Origin: Opitutaceae bacterium
Lineage (GTDB): Bacteria; Verrucomicrobiota; Verrucomicrobiia; Opitutales; Opitutaceae
Direction: 5' to 3'
DNA: 37,488 nucleotides
Assembly (NCBI GenBank): GCA_028822375.1
Contig: JAPKDW010000010.1
Coordinates: forward strand, 1 to 37,488
The position numbers and the translations under genes were made by a program. This document shows, one piece after another, positions 24,301 through 31,529 of this stretch; the first letter of the stretch is position 1, and each line of letters opens with the position of its first letter. Below the pieces are notes generated by a model. It saw nothing but the letters and a program-made list of their open reading frames with translations. It was not told the DNA's origin and did not search any database.

Positions 24301-24456
24301 CTTAGAAACTTTTAAATAAGTCAGTGTAGGAGCGGTCCCGCTAAGCGTGGACCGCGATTTTTCATTTCCATGTTATAGAGAGGCGTTATCGCGGGGTAAA
24401 CCCGCTCCTACAATTAGGCAGCGCAACAATCTTCGACTTATTTAACAGTCTCTTAG
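24301..24456. repeat. MITE-like nested palindrome, hybrid core
   Basis: Outer ends CTTAGAAACTTTTAAATAAG (24301) and ACTTATTTAACAGTCTCTTA (24436-24455) are inverted repeats. The inner left arm, TGTAGGAGCGGTCCCGC at 24325, is of the type in the 14743 copy, while the inner right arm, GGGGTAAACCCGCTCCTACA ending at 24412, is of the type in the 23346 copy. The two halves therefore pair fully only at TGTAGGAGCGG/CCGCTCCTACA and at short CGCGAT/ATCGCG words, as if two elements had recombined. Confidence 0.8.
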
Positions 24457-24801
24457 TTTTCATTTGGCGGTAATCCAGATCGTTTAGGAAACGCCAGTGA
24501 TTATAAAAAAAGAATTCGTCAAAGTTGCCGGAGGCAACGTAGGTGTAGCTAAAGCGACATTAGGTTCGCTTGCCGCCCGCTGGGCGTCTTCGCTCCGGTC
24601 CTCGTTTGCCATTGAAGGATGTTTGAACCTGTTCGGCTTTCAGCCGACCTATATTCGCAACGCGAATCCTGACAAAATCTCTCAGCTTGTTTATGATGAG
24701 CTCCTTGAGAAATAATTAAACTCATTTTGCAACATCGCTCCTTCCGTCTTCGCTACGCTGCACCGAGACGGGCCGTCGCCGGATCGGCGATGGATCGGCG
24801 A
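24457..24801. other. Degenerate region before the sulfatase remnant
   Basis: A GTG-started frame at 24497-24715 (72 codons, ending 'ANPDKISQLVYDELLEK') is open but I cannot link it to a family and it has no ribosome site. Just upstream of the sulfatase remnant is a short tandem repeat, GATCGGCGATG twice then GATCGG (about 24783-24808), and a GC-rich TTCGCTACGC-like patch. It looks like scar sequence. Confidence 0.4.
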
Positions 24802-25170
24802 TGGATCGGTTTCACGGACATCATGGCCACACTTGCCGAGATCGTCGGGGATGATTTTCCCGAGGCTGCAAAAACCGACAGTCAGAGTTTTTTACCGATC
24901 ATCAAAGGAGAAACCCGCTATCAAGTGCGAGAGACTCTAATTATGAATCATAAGGCTCAGGCCTATCGCCATAAAAACTGGAAATTAATCACGCAGAAAG
25001 GCCCCGGTGGCTTTACTCATTGGGATGGCAATCCAGATGAAGAGCCCGATGGCCAACTCTATGATTTGGCTGTAGACCCTTCGGAGAAAAACAATTTGTG
25101 GGATGTGAAACCCGGAATGGTCAAAACATTGCTTTCGATGCTCGAAGCGGAAAAGGCCAATACGAAATAG
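24802..25170 (+). pseudogene. C-terminal remnant of a sulfatase
   Basis: The frame from about 24802 to the TAG at 25170 reads 'GFTDIMATLAEIVGDDFPEA', 'SFLPIIKGETRYQVRETLIM', 'YRHKNWKLITQKGPGGF' and 'GQLYDLAVDPSEKNNLWD', which is the last 120 residues or so of an arylsulfatase. The catalytic half (Asp-Asp, CxPxR) is missing; upstream sequence in this frame is unrelated and could only start at a TTG (24727). The tandem repeat immediately before the conserved part may mark the deletion point. Confidence 0.8.
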
Positions 25171-25638
25171 CAAAATGAGGATGAGAACACAGAGACAAGG
25201 ATTCATCGGAGCGTTGGCTCTAGCACACCGTTCTATAAATCTTGTAATTATAGCCGAATGATAAATTAACCACAGAGAGCACAGATGACTTGATATTTAC
25301 TTTTTCCAAAGCGGTTCGACCAATCGAATAATCAGTACCCTAACTCATTGCCTATTAGAAATCTGTGAATATCTGTGTCATCTGTGGTTAAGAACATAGC
25401 ATACTTTGAGGTCACGGATTTCCATCGATATTAATACTCCCGTTGTGACTTGAAAGTAGTTACGTGATTTTCGACATGATACTCTAGTCACACCCAATCT
25501 GGCAACGGCCAGTGCAGTCCATGCTCAATCCGAGAGAGTCCGTTAACTGCTTGAAACGCTCAACCAATGGGTGTAAGAAAAACTCTGAAACTAAAATAAA
25601 TTCCCCAGGTGAATTAATCACCCAAACAAGAGAACATT
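25171..25638. other. Intergenic region with a CACAGA-type inverted repeat
   Basis: No gene seen in 468 bp. It contains the inverted repeat at 25266-25391 and, closer to 25639, the likely promoter of the Gfo/Idh/MocA gene. An AAGAGA precedes its ATG. Confidence 0.5.
25266..25391. repeat. Inverted repeat TTAACCACAGA...TCTGTGGTTAA
   Basis: TTAACCACAGAGAGCACAGA (25266-25285) plus TGAC, and GTGTCATCTGTGGTTAA (25375-25391), are inverted, imperfect copies separated by about 85 bp. A further CACAGAGACA-like word lies at about 25190. Repeats with CACAGAG words of this type are scattered through many genomes of this and related phyla; function unknown. Confidence 0.6.
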
Positions 25639-27000
25639 ATGACCATTCAACCTACCCCTAAAAGCATCAACCGCCGATCCTTTATCAAAACCAGCGCCGT
25701 CGTCGGAGCGGCTGCGACCATCTGGGCGCCCACCATATTGCGTGGGCGCAATCTGAATGGGAAACTCAACATTGCGATGATCGGCATTGGCAATCGTGGT
25801 CAGCGCAACACCGGTTATTTCGAGAAGGAAAATATTGTCGCCCTATGCGATGTAAATGCAGAGAAGCTCGGATTAGCGGCGAAGTTCTTCCCCACAGCAC
25901 GAAAGGCAACGGACTTCCGTCGATTGTTTGAGCACGAGAAGGAGTTTGACGCCGTGGTTGTATCCACTCCGGAGCATACGCACGCCTTTGCCACGCTGCC
26001 CGCGCTTCAATTGGGTAAGCATGTTTACTGTGAAAAGCCGCTGACTTATAACATCGAAGAGGCGCGCATCATTCGCATGGCGGCCCGCAACGCTAACGTT
26101 GTCACGCAAATGGGAACGCAAAACCACGCCAACGATAACTATCGGCGCGTGGTCGAATTGATTCAGTCGGGGGCAATCGGCAAGGTTCGCGAAGCTCATG
26201 TCTGGAATTCGCGTGCCTGGGGCTGGCACGAAAGCGAGCAGGCGGCCCGCGATGCCAAGGATCGCTATATTGTAATTCGCCGTCCAAAGGAAACTCAGCC
26301 AATACCAAAAGGTTTAAACTGGGACCTATGGCAGGGACCCGCTCCGGCCCGTCCATTCCACAACGATTATTTCGAGGGTCCTTTATGGTACCGCTGGTGG
26401 GACTTTGGAAACGGCACCATGTCCGACCTGGGCAGCCATTTCATCGACCTGCCCTTCTGGGCCCTGAAACTCGAAGCGCCGCTAACGGTCGAAGCCAAGG
26501 GACCGAAACCTCATGCCCATATGGCTCCCGCTTCAATGCAAGCGATTTATGAATACGGCGCTCGCGGCGAATTGCCACCGGTGGAACTGACCTGGCATCA
26601 GGGATTGGAAAAGCCTCAAATCTGGAAGGATAACGGTATTCCTCAATGGGCCAACGGACATCTGTTCATCGGGGACAAAGGCATGTTGCTGTCCGACTAC
26701 AAAAAACACGTGTTGCTACCGGAAGAAAAATTCGCCGATTTCAAAGGCCCTGATCCGTTCATTCCACGTTCGGCCAACGGCCATCACGAGGACTGGGTCG
26801 TCGCATGCAAAGGCGGTGCTCCGACACTATGCAACTTTGAATACTCCGGATTGCTAACCGAGGCCAACCACCTCGGCAACGTCGCGTATCGCTCCGGCAA
26901 GAAAATCCACTGGGATACAAAAGAGATGCGAGCCACCAATGCTCCCGATGCCGAGCAGTTCATTCGACGCGAATACCGCAAAGGTTGGAAGCTCAGTTAG
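25639..27000 (+). CDS. Tat-exported Gfo/Idh/MocA family oxidoreductase (1)
   Basis: 453 residues. The twin-arginine signal is Arg12-Arg13 in '[17 protein letters not shown]'. The Rossmann dinucleotide motif is Gly49-x-Gly51-x-x-Gly54 in '[10 protein letters not shown]'; the catalytic Glu-Lys-Pro is 132-134 in 'YCEKPLTYN'. The C-terminal alpha/beta domain contains '[20 protein letters not shown]', with the active-site Asp-x-x-x-His. The family uses a tightly bound NAD(P) to oxidise sugars or sugar derivatives; verrucomicrobial Tat-exported members are linked to 3-keto-glycoside formation. It stands alone between repeats and pseudogenes. Followed directly by the LamG remnant. Confidence 0.93.
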   Translation: MTIQPTPKSINRRSFIKTSAVVGAAATIWAPTILRGRNLNGKLNIAMIGIGNRGQRNTGYFEKENIVALCDVNAEKLGLAAKFFPTARKATDFRRLFEHEKEFDAVVVSTPEHTHAFATLPALQLGKHVYCEKPLTYNIEEARIIRMAARNANVVTQMGTQNHANDNYRRVVELIQSGAIGKVREAHVWNSRAWGWHESEQAARDAKDRYIVIRRPKETQPIPKGLNWDLWQGPAPARPFHNDYFEGPLWYRWWDFGNGTMSDLGSHFIDLPFWALKLEAPLTVEAKGPKPHAHMAPASMQAIYEYGARGELPPVELTWHQGLEKPQIWKDNGIPQWANGHLFIGDKGMLLSDYKKHVLLPEEKFADFKGPDPFIPRSANGHHEDWVVACKGGAPTLCNFEYSGLLTEANHLGNVAYRSGKKIHWDTKEMRATNAPDAEQFIRREYRKGWKLS

Positions 27001-27020
27001 TCGCTCGCTGAAGAATCAGG

Positions 27021-27571
27021 AATGACACTTTTCGTCGCCACCTCGATCTATTCAACGAATCGGCCTTTACGATTGAAGCCTGGATTCGCAATCCGGCCGC
27101 GAATAATTTTCCCGGGATCCTCCGCGTGGACCTCCAGCCCTCCGGAGTAAATCAGAGCATAATTCAGTTCGGCCTGGATGGAGACGGCAACAACCTGCGC
27201 CTCGCAGGATTCAATGCCGCGGGCCGCTTTCAAGCCTTTGTATCGAGCGTTTCGACGACCTTCATTCTGGATACCTGGTATCACGTAGCCGTCAGTTACG
27301 ACGGGACAGACCTGCAATTCTATGCAGACTCCGAGCTCGACGACGGGACCCCCTTGCGCGCGGGACCTCACTCGGCACCGCAGTGAGTGGGCCCACGGGC
27401 GGCTGGGCGGATCTGACCGGTGCCGGGGGCGATATTTGGCTCGGTGAACTGGAATCAAACAATCGCTTACTCGGAGACCTCGATGAGCTGCGCTGGTCCA
27501 ACTCGGTCCTCACCGAGTTTCATCTCAACTCCAGCATTCCCGAACCCTCCAGTTTCGCTCTGATTCGTTAA
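27021..27571 (+). pseudogene. Frameshifted, 5'-truncated LamG-domain PEP-CTERM protein
   Basis: Frame 1 from about 27021 reads 'LDLFNESAFTIEAWIRNP', 'SIIQFGLDGDGNNLRLAG' and 'TWYHVAVSYDGTDLQFYAD', a concanavalin-like LamG domain. It breaks around 27340-27360; the continuation in another frame from 27362 reads 'GTSLGTAVSGPTGGWADLTG', 'NRLLGDLDELRWSNSVLT' and ends 'IPEPSSFALIR'. The last motif is the start of a PEP-CTERM exosortase sorting signal, but its transmembrane and basic tail are missing. A stop lies just upstream of the first frame, so the beginning of the gene is gone. It begins only 20 bp after the preceding dehydrogenase gene. Confidence 0.8.
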
Positions 27572-28208
27572 TCAGCAGGGGTCGCTGCTGTCAGCGAGTC
27601 GGGCGAAGGTGCCCCCCGGACCCCTGAAGCTGGGCAACCTGGGTCCTTGCGGCTGGGCAGCCTCGGTACGTTGGTAGCTCGGGATCGACAGTGCCTCCTC
27701 TGCGACGGACTACGGATTCCCAGGAGAAAACAGGGGGGGCATGGGGGAAACGGGGAAGCGGTGGAACATAGGGAACCTATCCCCGGCATCAATTTTGTTA
27801 ATTTTGAGTTTTTTGGTGAAAAACGGTCCCAAGTTTGGACTTTTCCGGTATCTTGGACATAGCGGAACATCGAGCTGAGTATTCGATGAGTGAAGAAAAG
27901 GCTGCGGTGGTGACCGTTTAGCGAATTTGGATCATCAAAGGAGGCATTGGTTGTAGGTCTTATGACGTTCATTCGAAAACGGAGCCGTGAAGGCCCTGTT
28001 TCGGTGTCAGAATCGGATTCAGGAATCGCTCGCCAATCCTAGTTTGCTACAGAGGGGGAGGGGGTCTGAAGAAGGCCCTATGAGGAGATGATTTTTTTAG
28101 GGGGCAGTGGATCTATGATCATATCTCCTAGGGGCAGCGACAAGACCCTAGAGATCCGCAAGGGCTATCCTGTCGCCAAGAAAGGAGAGCCAACGATAAA
28201 CTTCTGTA
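27572..28208. other. Gene-free, G-rich intergenic stretch
   Basis: 637 bp without a credible gene on either strand; open frames here lack ribosome sites and domain-like sequence. It has runs of G (such as GGGGGGCATGGGGGAAACGG near 27734), and near the right end two copies of AAGAAAGGAGAGCCAA (28179-28194 and 28209-28224). Probably scar sequence from deleted genes. Confidence 0.45.
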
Positions 28209-28475
28209 AGAAAGGAGAGCCAAGCCTGCATTGAGGCCCTTTATTCGCTCAGAGAGCCATCTGATGTGACATTGTATTCAGATTCTCTGCTAGTGGTTAA
28301 TTGCGCGTCAGGGAAATGGAAGCGAAAGGCCAATCTCGATTTGTGGGCTATCCTAAACCCCTTGCTAAAGCGCCATGCAGTCACCTTCAAGTGGGTAAAG
28401 GGACACGCGAGTAACAAGCGGAATATTCGCTGTGATGAATTGGCGGGGGAGGCGGCGAAGAGAGCTAGGAACTAA
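28209..28475 (+). pseudogene. 5'-truncated ribonuclease HI
   Basis: The frame from 28209 to 28475 reads 'RKESQACIEALYSLREPS', 'VTLYSDSLLVVNCASGKW', 'NLDLWAILNPLL' and 'FKWVKGHASNKRNIRCDELA'. Against E. coli RNase HI this begins at the strand with Glu48 (Glu of 'RKES') and keeps Asp70 ('YSDS'), the loop His ('KGHAS') and Asp134 ('CDELA'). The first 45 or so residues, including the catalytic Asp10, are missing, and an in-frame TAA lies just upstream. The break falls inside the second copy of the duplicated AAGAAAGGAGAGCCAA. No start codon with a ribosome site; an in-frame GTG is at 28266. Confidence 0.8.
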
Positions 28476-28494
28476 ACGCACTAAACCTAATCGC

Positions 28495-29592
28495 TTATTC
28501 AATTATCTCGTATACTTCTACGAGCACTTCCCCTTGTCTGCCGTCAGCAGAAGTCACCACTACGGTGTAAACTCCAGTAGAAAGCGTTATTAGAGTAGCA
28601 GCGCTTTTAGTATCGTCAGTGGGAAGCGGGTTTCCTTGGAAGTCGGCAACGGGTTCCAGCGGGAACGCTCCTGCGGTAGCCATTACGGTATTCAGTAATT
28701 CAATATCCGCTCCGTTTTCCTTCCAGTTATCGACAATAGCTATCTCATCGGGCGGCTGGCCATCGAAGCGGCTTTTGTATATCGTCATCGTTGGGTCAGG
28801 CAATGGCGAGGCTACCCCAAGATCGGCGAGCTTAGGACCAACAGCTCGAATTAGCATCTTCTTCCGTTCCCCAAGAACGACGAAACCGGGAATTACTGTT
28901 TCGCCCTCCCCGAGAGCGACACGAGCCGAGACATTGACAATCGTTCGCGCTTCCTCAGCCGCAGTAGCGACTTCCGATTGACTATAGTAGGTTGAAAACA
29001 CCCTGAAATACCCTTTATTTTCTGAGTACGGGAGACCCATCGCTCCCGCAGCCACAGCGCTCCCGTCGGCGCTGAGCGATACTGAAGATCCGAACCCATC
29101 GCCGGCGGCTTCGCCGTCTATGTCGGCGCCAAGCTGCAACCATCCGCCGGTCGCGGCATTATAAGTGTAGACGCGCACGTGCCCGGATTCGGTACCATTG
29201 CCATTGTTGAAGTTCGTCCCAACGGCTAACGTGGATGAGTTAGCACTGAGCGATACTGAATATCCGAACCAATCGCCGGCGGCTTCGCCGTCTATGTCAC
29301 CACCCCTCTGCAGCCATTCACCGGCCGAAGCATTGTAATCGTAGACGCGCACATGCCCGGAGTCGGTACCATTGCCATCGTTAAATTCCGCGCCAACAGC
29401 CAGAGTCGAGCCATCGGCACTGAGCGATACCGAGGAGCCTGAACGGTCACCAGTCGCCTCTCCGGCAATACTACCGCCTTTCTGAACTTGAATAGCGGCG
29501 GGTAACGTCAAGGCCACCGAAAACGAGATAAAGCACACGAGAACGGTCACAAAGCATCGTATTGGCATTAGGTGCAAAGATCTAGATACCAT
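28495..29592 (-). CDS. Secreted FG-GAP repeat protein with verrucomicrobial C-terminal module
   Basis: 365 residues from ATG 29592, preceded by GAGGG; a TTG-started frame at 29628 is less likely. Signal peptide about 1-33 ('CFVTVLVCFISFSVALTLPA'). Three FG-GAP-type repeats of about 53 residues follow: 'GEATGDRSGSSVSLSADGS', 'GEAAGDWFGYSVSLSANSS', 'GEAAGDGFGSSVSLSADGS', each with a 'DGNGTDSGHVRVY' type loop. The number is low for the fold (seven blades), so the protein may be shortened. From about residue 210, 'VNVSARVALGEGETVIPGF' to the end is a roughly 140-residue module common at the C-terminus of verrucomicrobial surface proteins ('KMLIRAVGPKLADLG'). No enzymatic motif; surface binding is a guess. 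Confidence 0.8.
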   Translation of the reverse strand: MVSRSLHLMPIRCFVTVLVCFISFSVALTLPAAIQVQKGGSIAGEATGDRSGSSVSLSADGSTLAVGAEFNDGNGTDSGHVRVYDYNASAGEWLQRGGDIDGEAAGDWFGYSVSLSANSSTLAVGTNFNNGNGTESGHVRVYTYNAATGGWLQLGADIDGEAAGDGFGSSVSLSADGSAVAAGAMGLPYSENKGYFRVFSTYYSQSEVATAAEEARTIVNVSARVALGEGETVIPGFVVLGERKKMLIRAVGPKLADLGVASPLPDPTMTIYKSRFDGQPPDEIAIVDNWKENGADIELLNTVMATAGAFPLEPVADFQGNPLPTDDTKSAATLITLSTGVYTVVVTSADGRQGEVLVEVYEIIE

Positions 29593-29849
29593 ACCCTCGA
29601 TCCTGTAAGCATACCCGTTGGTGAGCAAGCGGAAAACTCTGAGTAAGCGTTCGCTTGGGCTTCGCAGGATACGGATCTCTTAACTAGGGGTTCCCGTTTT
29701 TAGTTTACACCTTCAACACCAAGCCCTTGTGCTCGTTGTCCGCGGTGCCTTGTTCAAGTGTATAAATAGGGACAGGCTAATAATCATTAATATGAATGCA
29801 TAACTTGCTGATACGCAAGGTGATTATAGATTTCTAATAAACCTAATGT
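29593..29849. other. Intergenic stretch before the tRNA fragment
   Basis: No gene seen. It contains the upstream region of the FG-GAP gene and a small hairpin CTTGC/GCAAG at 29804-29818 next to the tRNA remnant. Confidence 0.4.
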
Positions 29850-29876
29850 ATGGGTTCGAGTCCCATCGCCGACTCA
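29850..29876 (+). tRNA. 3' end of a tRNA (T-arm and acceptor strand), truncated
   Basis: ATGGG (29850-29854), TTCGAGT (29855-29861) and CCCAT (29862-29866) form a perfect T-arm with a canonical loop, followed by CGCCGAC as the acceptor 3' strand and T-C-A. The expected GTCGGCG 5' strand, D-arm and anticodon arm are not found upstream; TTTCTAA at 29831-29837 could be a relic of an anticodon loop but lacks a stem. Truncated tRNA 3' ends often mark integration sites of mobile DNA. This is a fragment, not a functional tRNA. Confidence 0.55.
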
Positions 29877-29915
29877 ATTTTCATAGCAACGGAGGTACGG
29901 CTCCTATTTGGATTC

Positions 29916-31226
29916 CTAAACCATATCGTAGTCCCAAGGCTTTCGCATTGGGCGCGAAATCGTCTTAGCGACTTCTTTATCGCCAATAAACGATTCCCTC
30001 TTTGGATTCCACTCTATTTTCCGGCCCAGACGAACTGCGGTGACGCCCAGATGGCACATGGTCGCCGACTTGTGGCCAATCTCCGCGTCGCAGATCGCCT
30101 TTTTGCGGGAGCGCACCGATTCAACGAAATTGGTCATGTGGTTATCGCTCTTGTAGAGTCTTTCGGCGTTTGAAGGGAGCGGGGTAGTCAAGATATCAGG
30201 ATCACTCGCTTCGATGGCCCCACGAGTTACCCAAACCCAACCGTTGGTACCCGTAAGACGCAGTCCATTTTGTTGGCCGTTTGGATCGACGACTGCGCCA
30301 TTCCAGGCGTTGGCCAATGTGCTTTTGCATCGGTGCTTAACGCCATTCGGGTAGACATACTCCAATTCGTACTGGCTGGCGGCGGTGAAGCCTCTTGGAA
30401 TCATGTCGATAAGCGCCCGTCCTTCCGCTGAGACCGGGCCACTTCGCTCGAAGCCGGTTGCCCACAAAGCGATGTCATTGTGGTGGGCTCCCCAGTCGGT
30501 CATAGTCCCGCCGGAGTACTCCCACCAATAACGGAAAAGTCTATGGGCCCGCTCCTTAACATAGTCCACGTAGGGTGTTTGTCCCTGCCACATATCCCAG
30601 TCCATTCCGTTGGGGACGGGGCCTGACTTGAAAGGACCCAATCGTTGACCGGCTGGGAGGTAAACGTCGATTTCTTTGAGCTCTCCGATGATTTTATTGC
30701 GGGCGATCTCGCAGGCTAGCCGAAATCGGGGATCGCTGCGCTGTTGCGTACCTGTTTGCAATATGCGGCCGGTCGCTTTTTCCGCGGCGACCAAATGTTT
30801 GCCTTCATCAATGGTAAGGGTCAGCGGTTTCTCGCAATAAACATCTTTTCCCGCCCTCATCGCGGCGAGCGAGACCAGCGTATGCCAATGGTCGACCGTG
30901 CCGCAGACGACGACATCGACCTCCTTCAACTCCATGACTTTCCGAAAATCCTTAAAGGCTTTCGCTTTGGGCCACTTTCCCTTCGCTTTAGCGAGTTGGG
31001 CATCGTCGACGTCGCAGATAGCGACCATTTCTCCGTAGTACACGGCCGCTTCGGCAACGCTGCTCCCACGAGCCCCGCAACCAACGAGGGCGACACCCAG
31101 ACGATCGTTCGCCAATCTAGGACGGGGAACTTCATTTTGGGCCAGGCACTCTTCGATGTACCATGCTGGAAGTGTTGCTGCTGCAGTTGCCAGACTGGTC
31201 GTTTTTAGAAATTTTCTGCGATTCAT
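29916..31226 (-). CDS. Tat-exported Gfo/Idh/MocA family oxidoreductase (2)
   Basis: 436 residues from ATG 31226, which begins a twin-arginine signal ('MNRRKFLKTTSLATAAA', Arg3-Arg4); a longer frame from 31418 would bury the signal 64 residues inside and is rejected. Gly49-x-Gly51-x-x-Gly54 in 'VALVGCGARGS' binds the nucleotide and Glu132-Lys-Pro134 in 'YCEKPLTLT' is the catalytic motif. The C-terminal domain shows 'FRYWWEYSGGTMTDWGAHHND'. It is a paralogue of the gene at 25639-27000 with its own probable sugar substrate. It stands alone; the TPR gene is divergent to its right. Confidence 0.93.
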   Translation of the reverse strand: MNRRKFLKTTSLATAAATLPAWYIEECLAQNEVPRPRLANDRLGVALVGCGARGSSVAEAAVYYGEMVAICDVDDAQLAKAKGKWPKAKAFKDFRKVMELKEVDVVVCGTVDHWHTLVSLAAMRAGKDVYCEKPLTLTIDEGKHLVAAEKATGRILQTGTQQRSDPRFRLACEIARNKIIGELKEIDVYLPAGQRLGPFKSGPVPNGMDWDMWQGQTPYVDYVKERAHRLFRYWWEYSGGTMTDWGAHHNDIALWATGFERSGPVSAEGRALIDMIPRGFTAASQYELEYVYPNGVKHRCKSTLANAWNGAVVDPNGQQNGLRLTGTNGWVWVTRGAIEASDPDILTTPLPSNAERLYKSDNHMTNFVESVRSRKKAICDAEIGHKSATMCHLGVTAVRLGRKIEWNPKRESFIGDKEVAKTISRPMRKPWDYDMV

Positions 31227-31529
31227 GAGGGTTGAGGTAGGGTGAAAAAGAGAGGTTTTTATGATTGGATTCGCTCCGCTTTGCAAAGCTAAAAAAGGGC
31301 CTTTTGAAGCTGCACCGACAATGTCGCCGAGCCTTTGCGCTGAGCGTGAGCCCAGTCCCACTGGAAAATGAAATCCTATCCGTTGAGTGGAGAGCGTTAC
31401 CCAGTATCCGCCAGTCATTGGACGACCCCTATCTTAGACGCTCTTGACGCGTTCTCATCTATTTCCGATAAAGATCCGCAAGTGCAGCTCTGGATGGATA
31501 AACTGCGCGTCTACTGACCGACTGATACA
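31227..31529. other. Divergent intergenic region
   Basis: 303 bp between divergent genes, so it should hold both promoters. The only coding-like signal is the 49-codon frame at 31368-31517 on the plus strand. Confidence 0.4.
31368..31517 (+). CDS. Possible small ORF or 3' gene remnant
   Basis: A 49-codon frame from ATG 31368 (preceded by GGAAA) to TGA 31517, ending 12 bp before the next start codon. It reads 'MKSYPLSGERYPVSASHW' and ends 'DKDPQVQLWMDKLRVY', which is soluble-protein-like with few rare residues. No family recognised. It could be a leader gene of the TPR gene or the tail of a lost gene. Confidence 0.25.
   Translation: MKSYPLSGERYPVSASHWTTPILDALDAFSSISDKDPQVQLWMDKLRVY

Noticed and set aside
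1007-24456. CRISPR array
   Set aside because: The repeated sequences are dispersed palindromic elements of differing length, not regularly spaced direct repeats, and no cas gene is present.
24727-25170. A 147-residue gene
   Set aside because: It would start at a TTG without a ribosome site, and only the part after about 24802 resembles a sulfatase; treated as a remnant.
27568-27972. 134-residue minus-strand gene
   Set aside because: Low-complexity Pro/Ser/Arg-rich composition, no ribosome site and no domain; it is a frame opened by base composition.
29798-29876. Complete tRNA gene
   Set aside because: Only the T-arm and acceptor 3' strand are present; no matching 5' acceptor strand, D-arm or paired anticodon stem is found upstream.
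29916-31418. 500-residue version of the second Gfo/Idh/MocA protein
   Set aside because: The first 64 residues are unrelated and would bury the twin-arginine signal that begins at the ATG at 31226.
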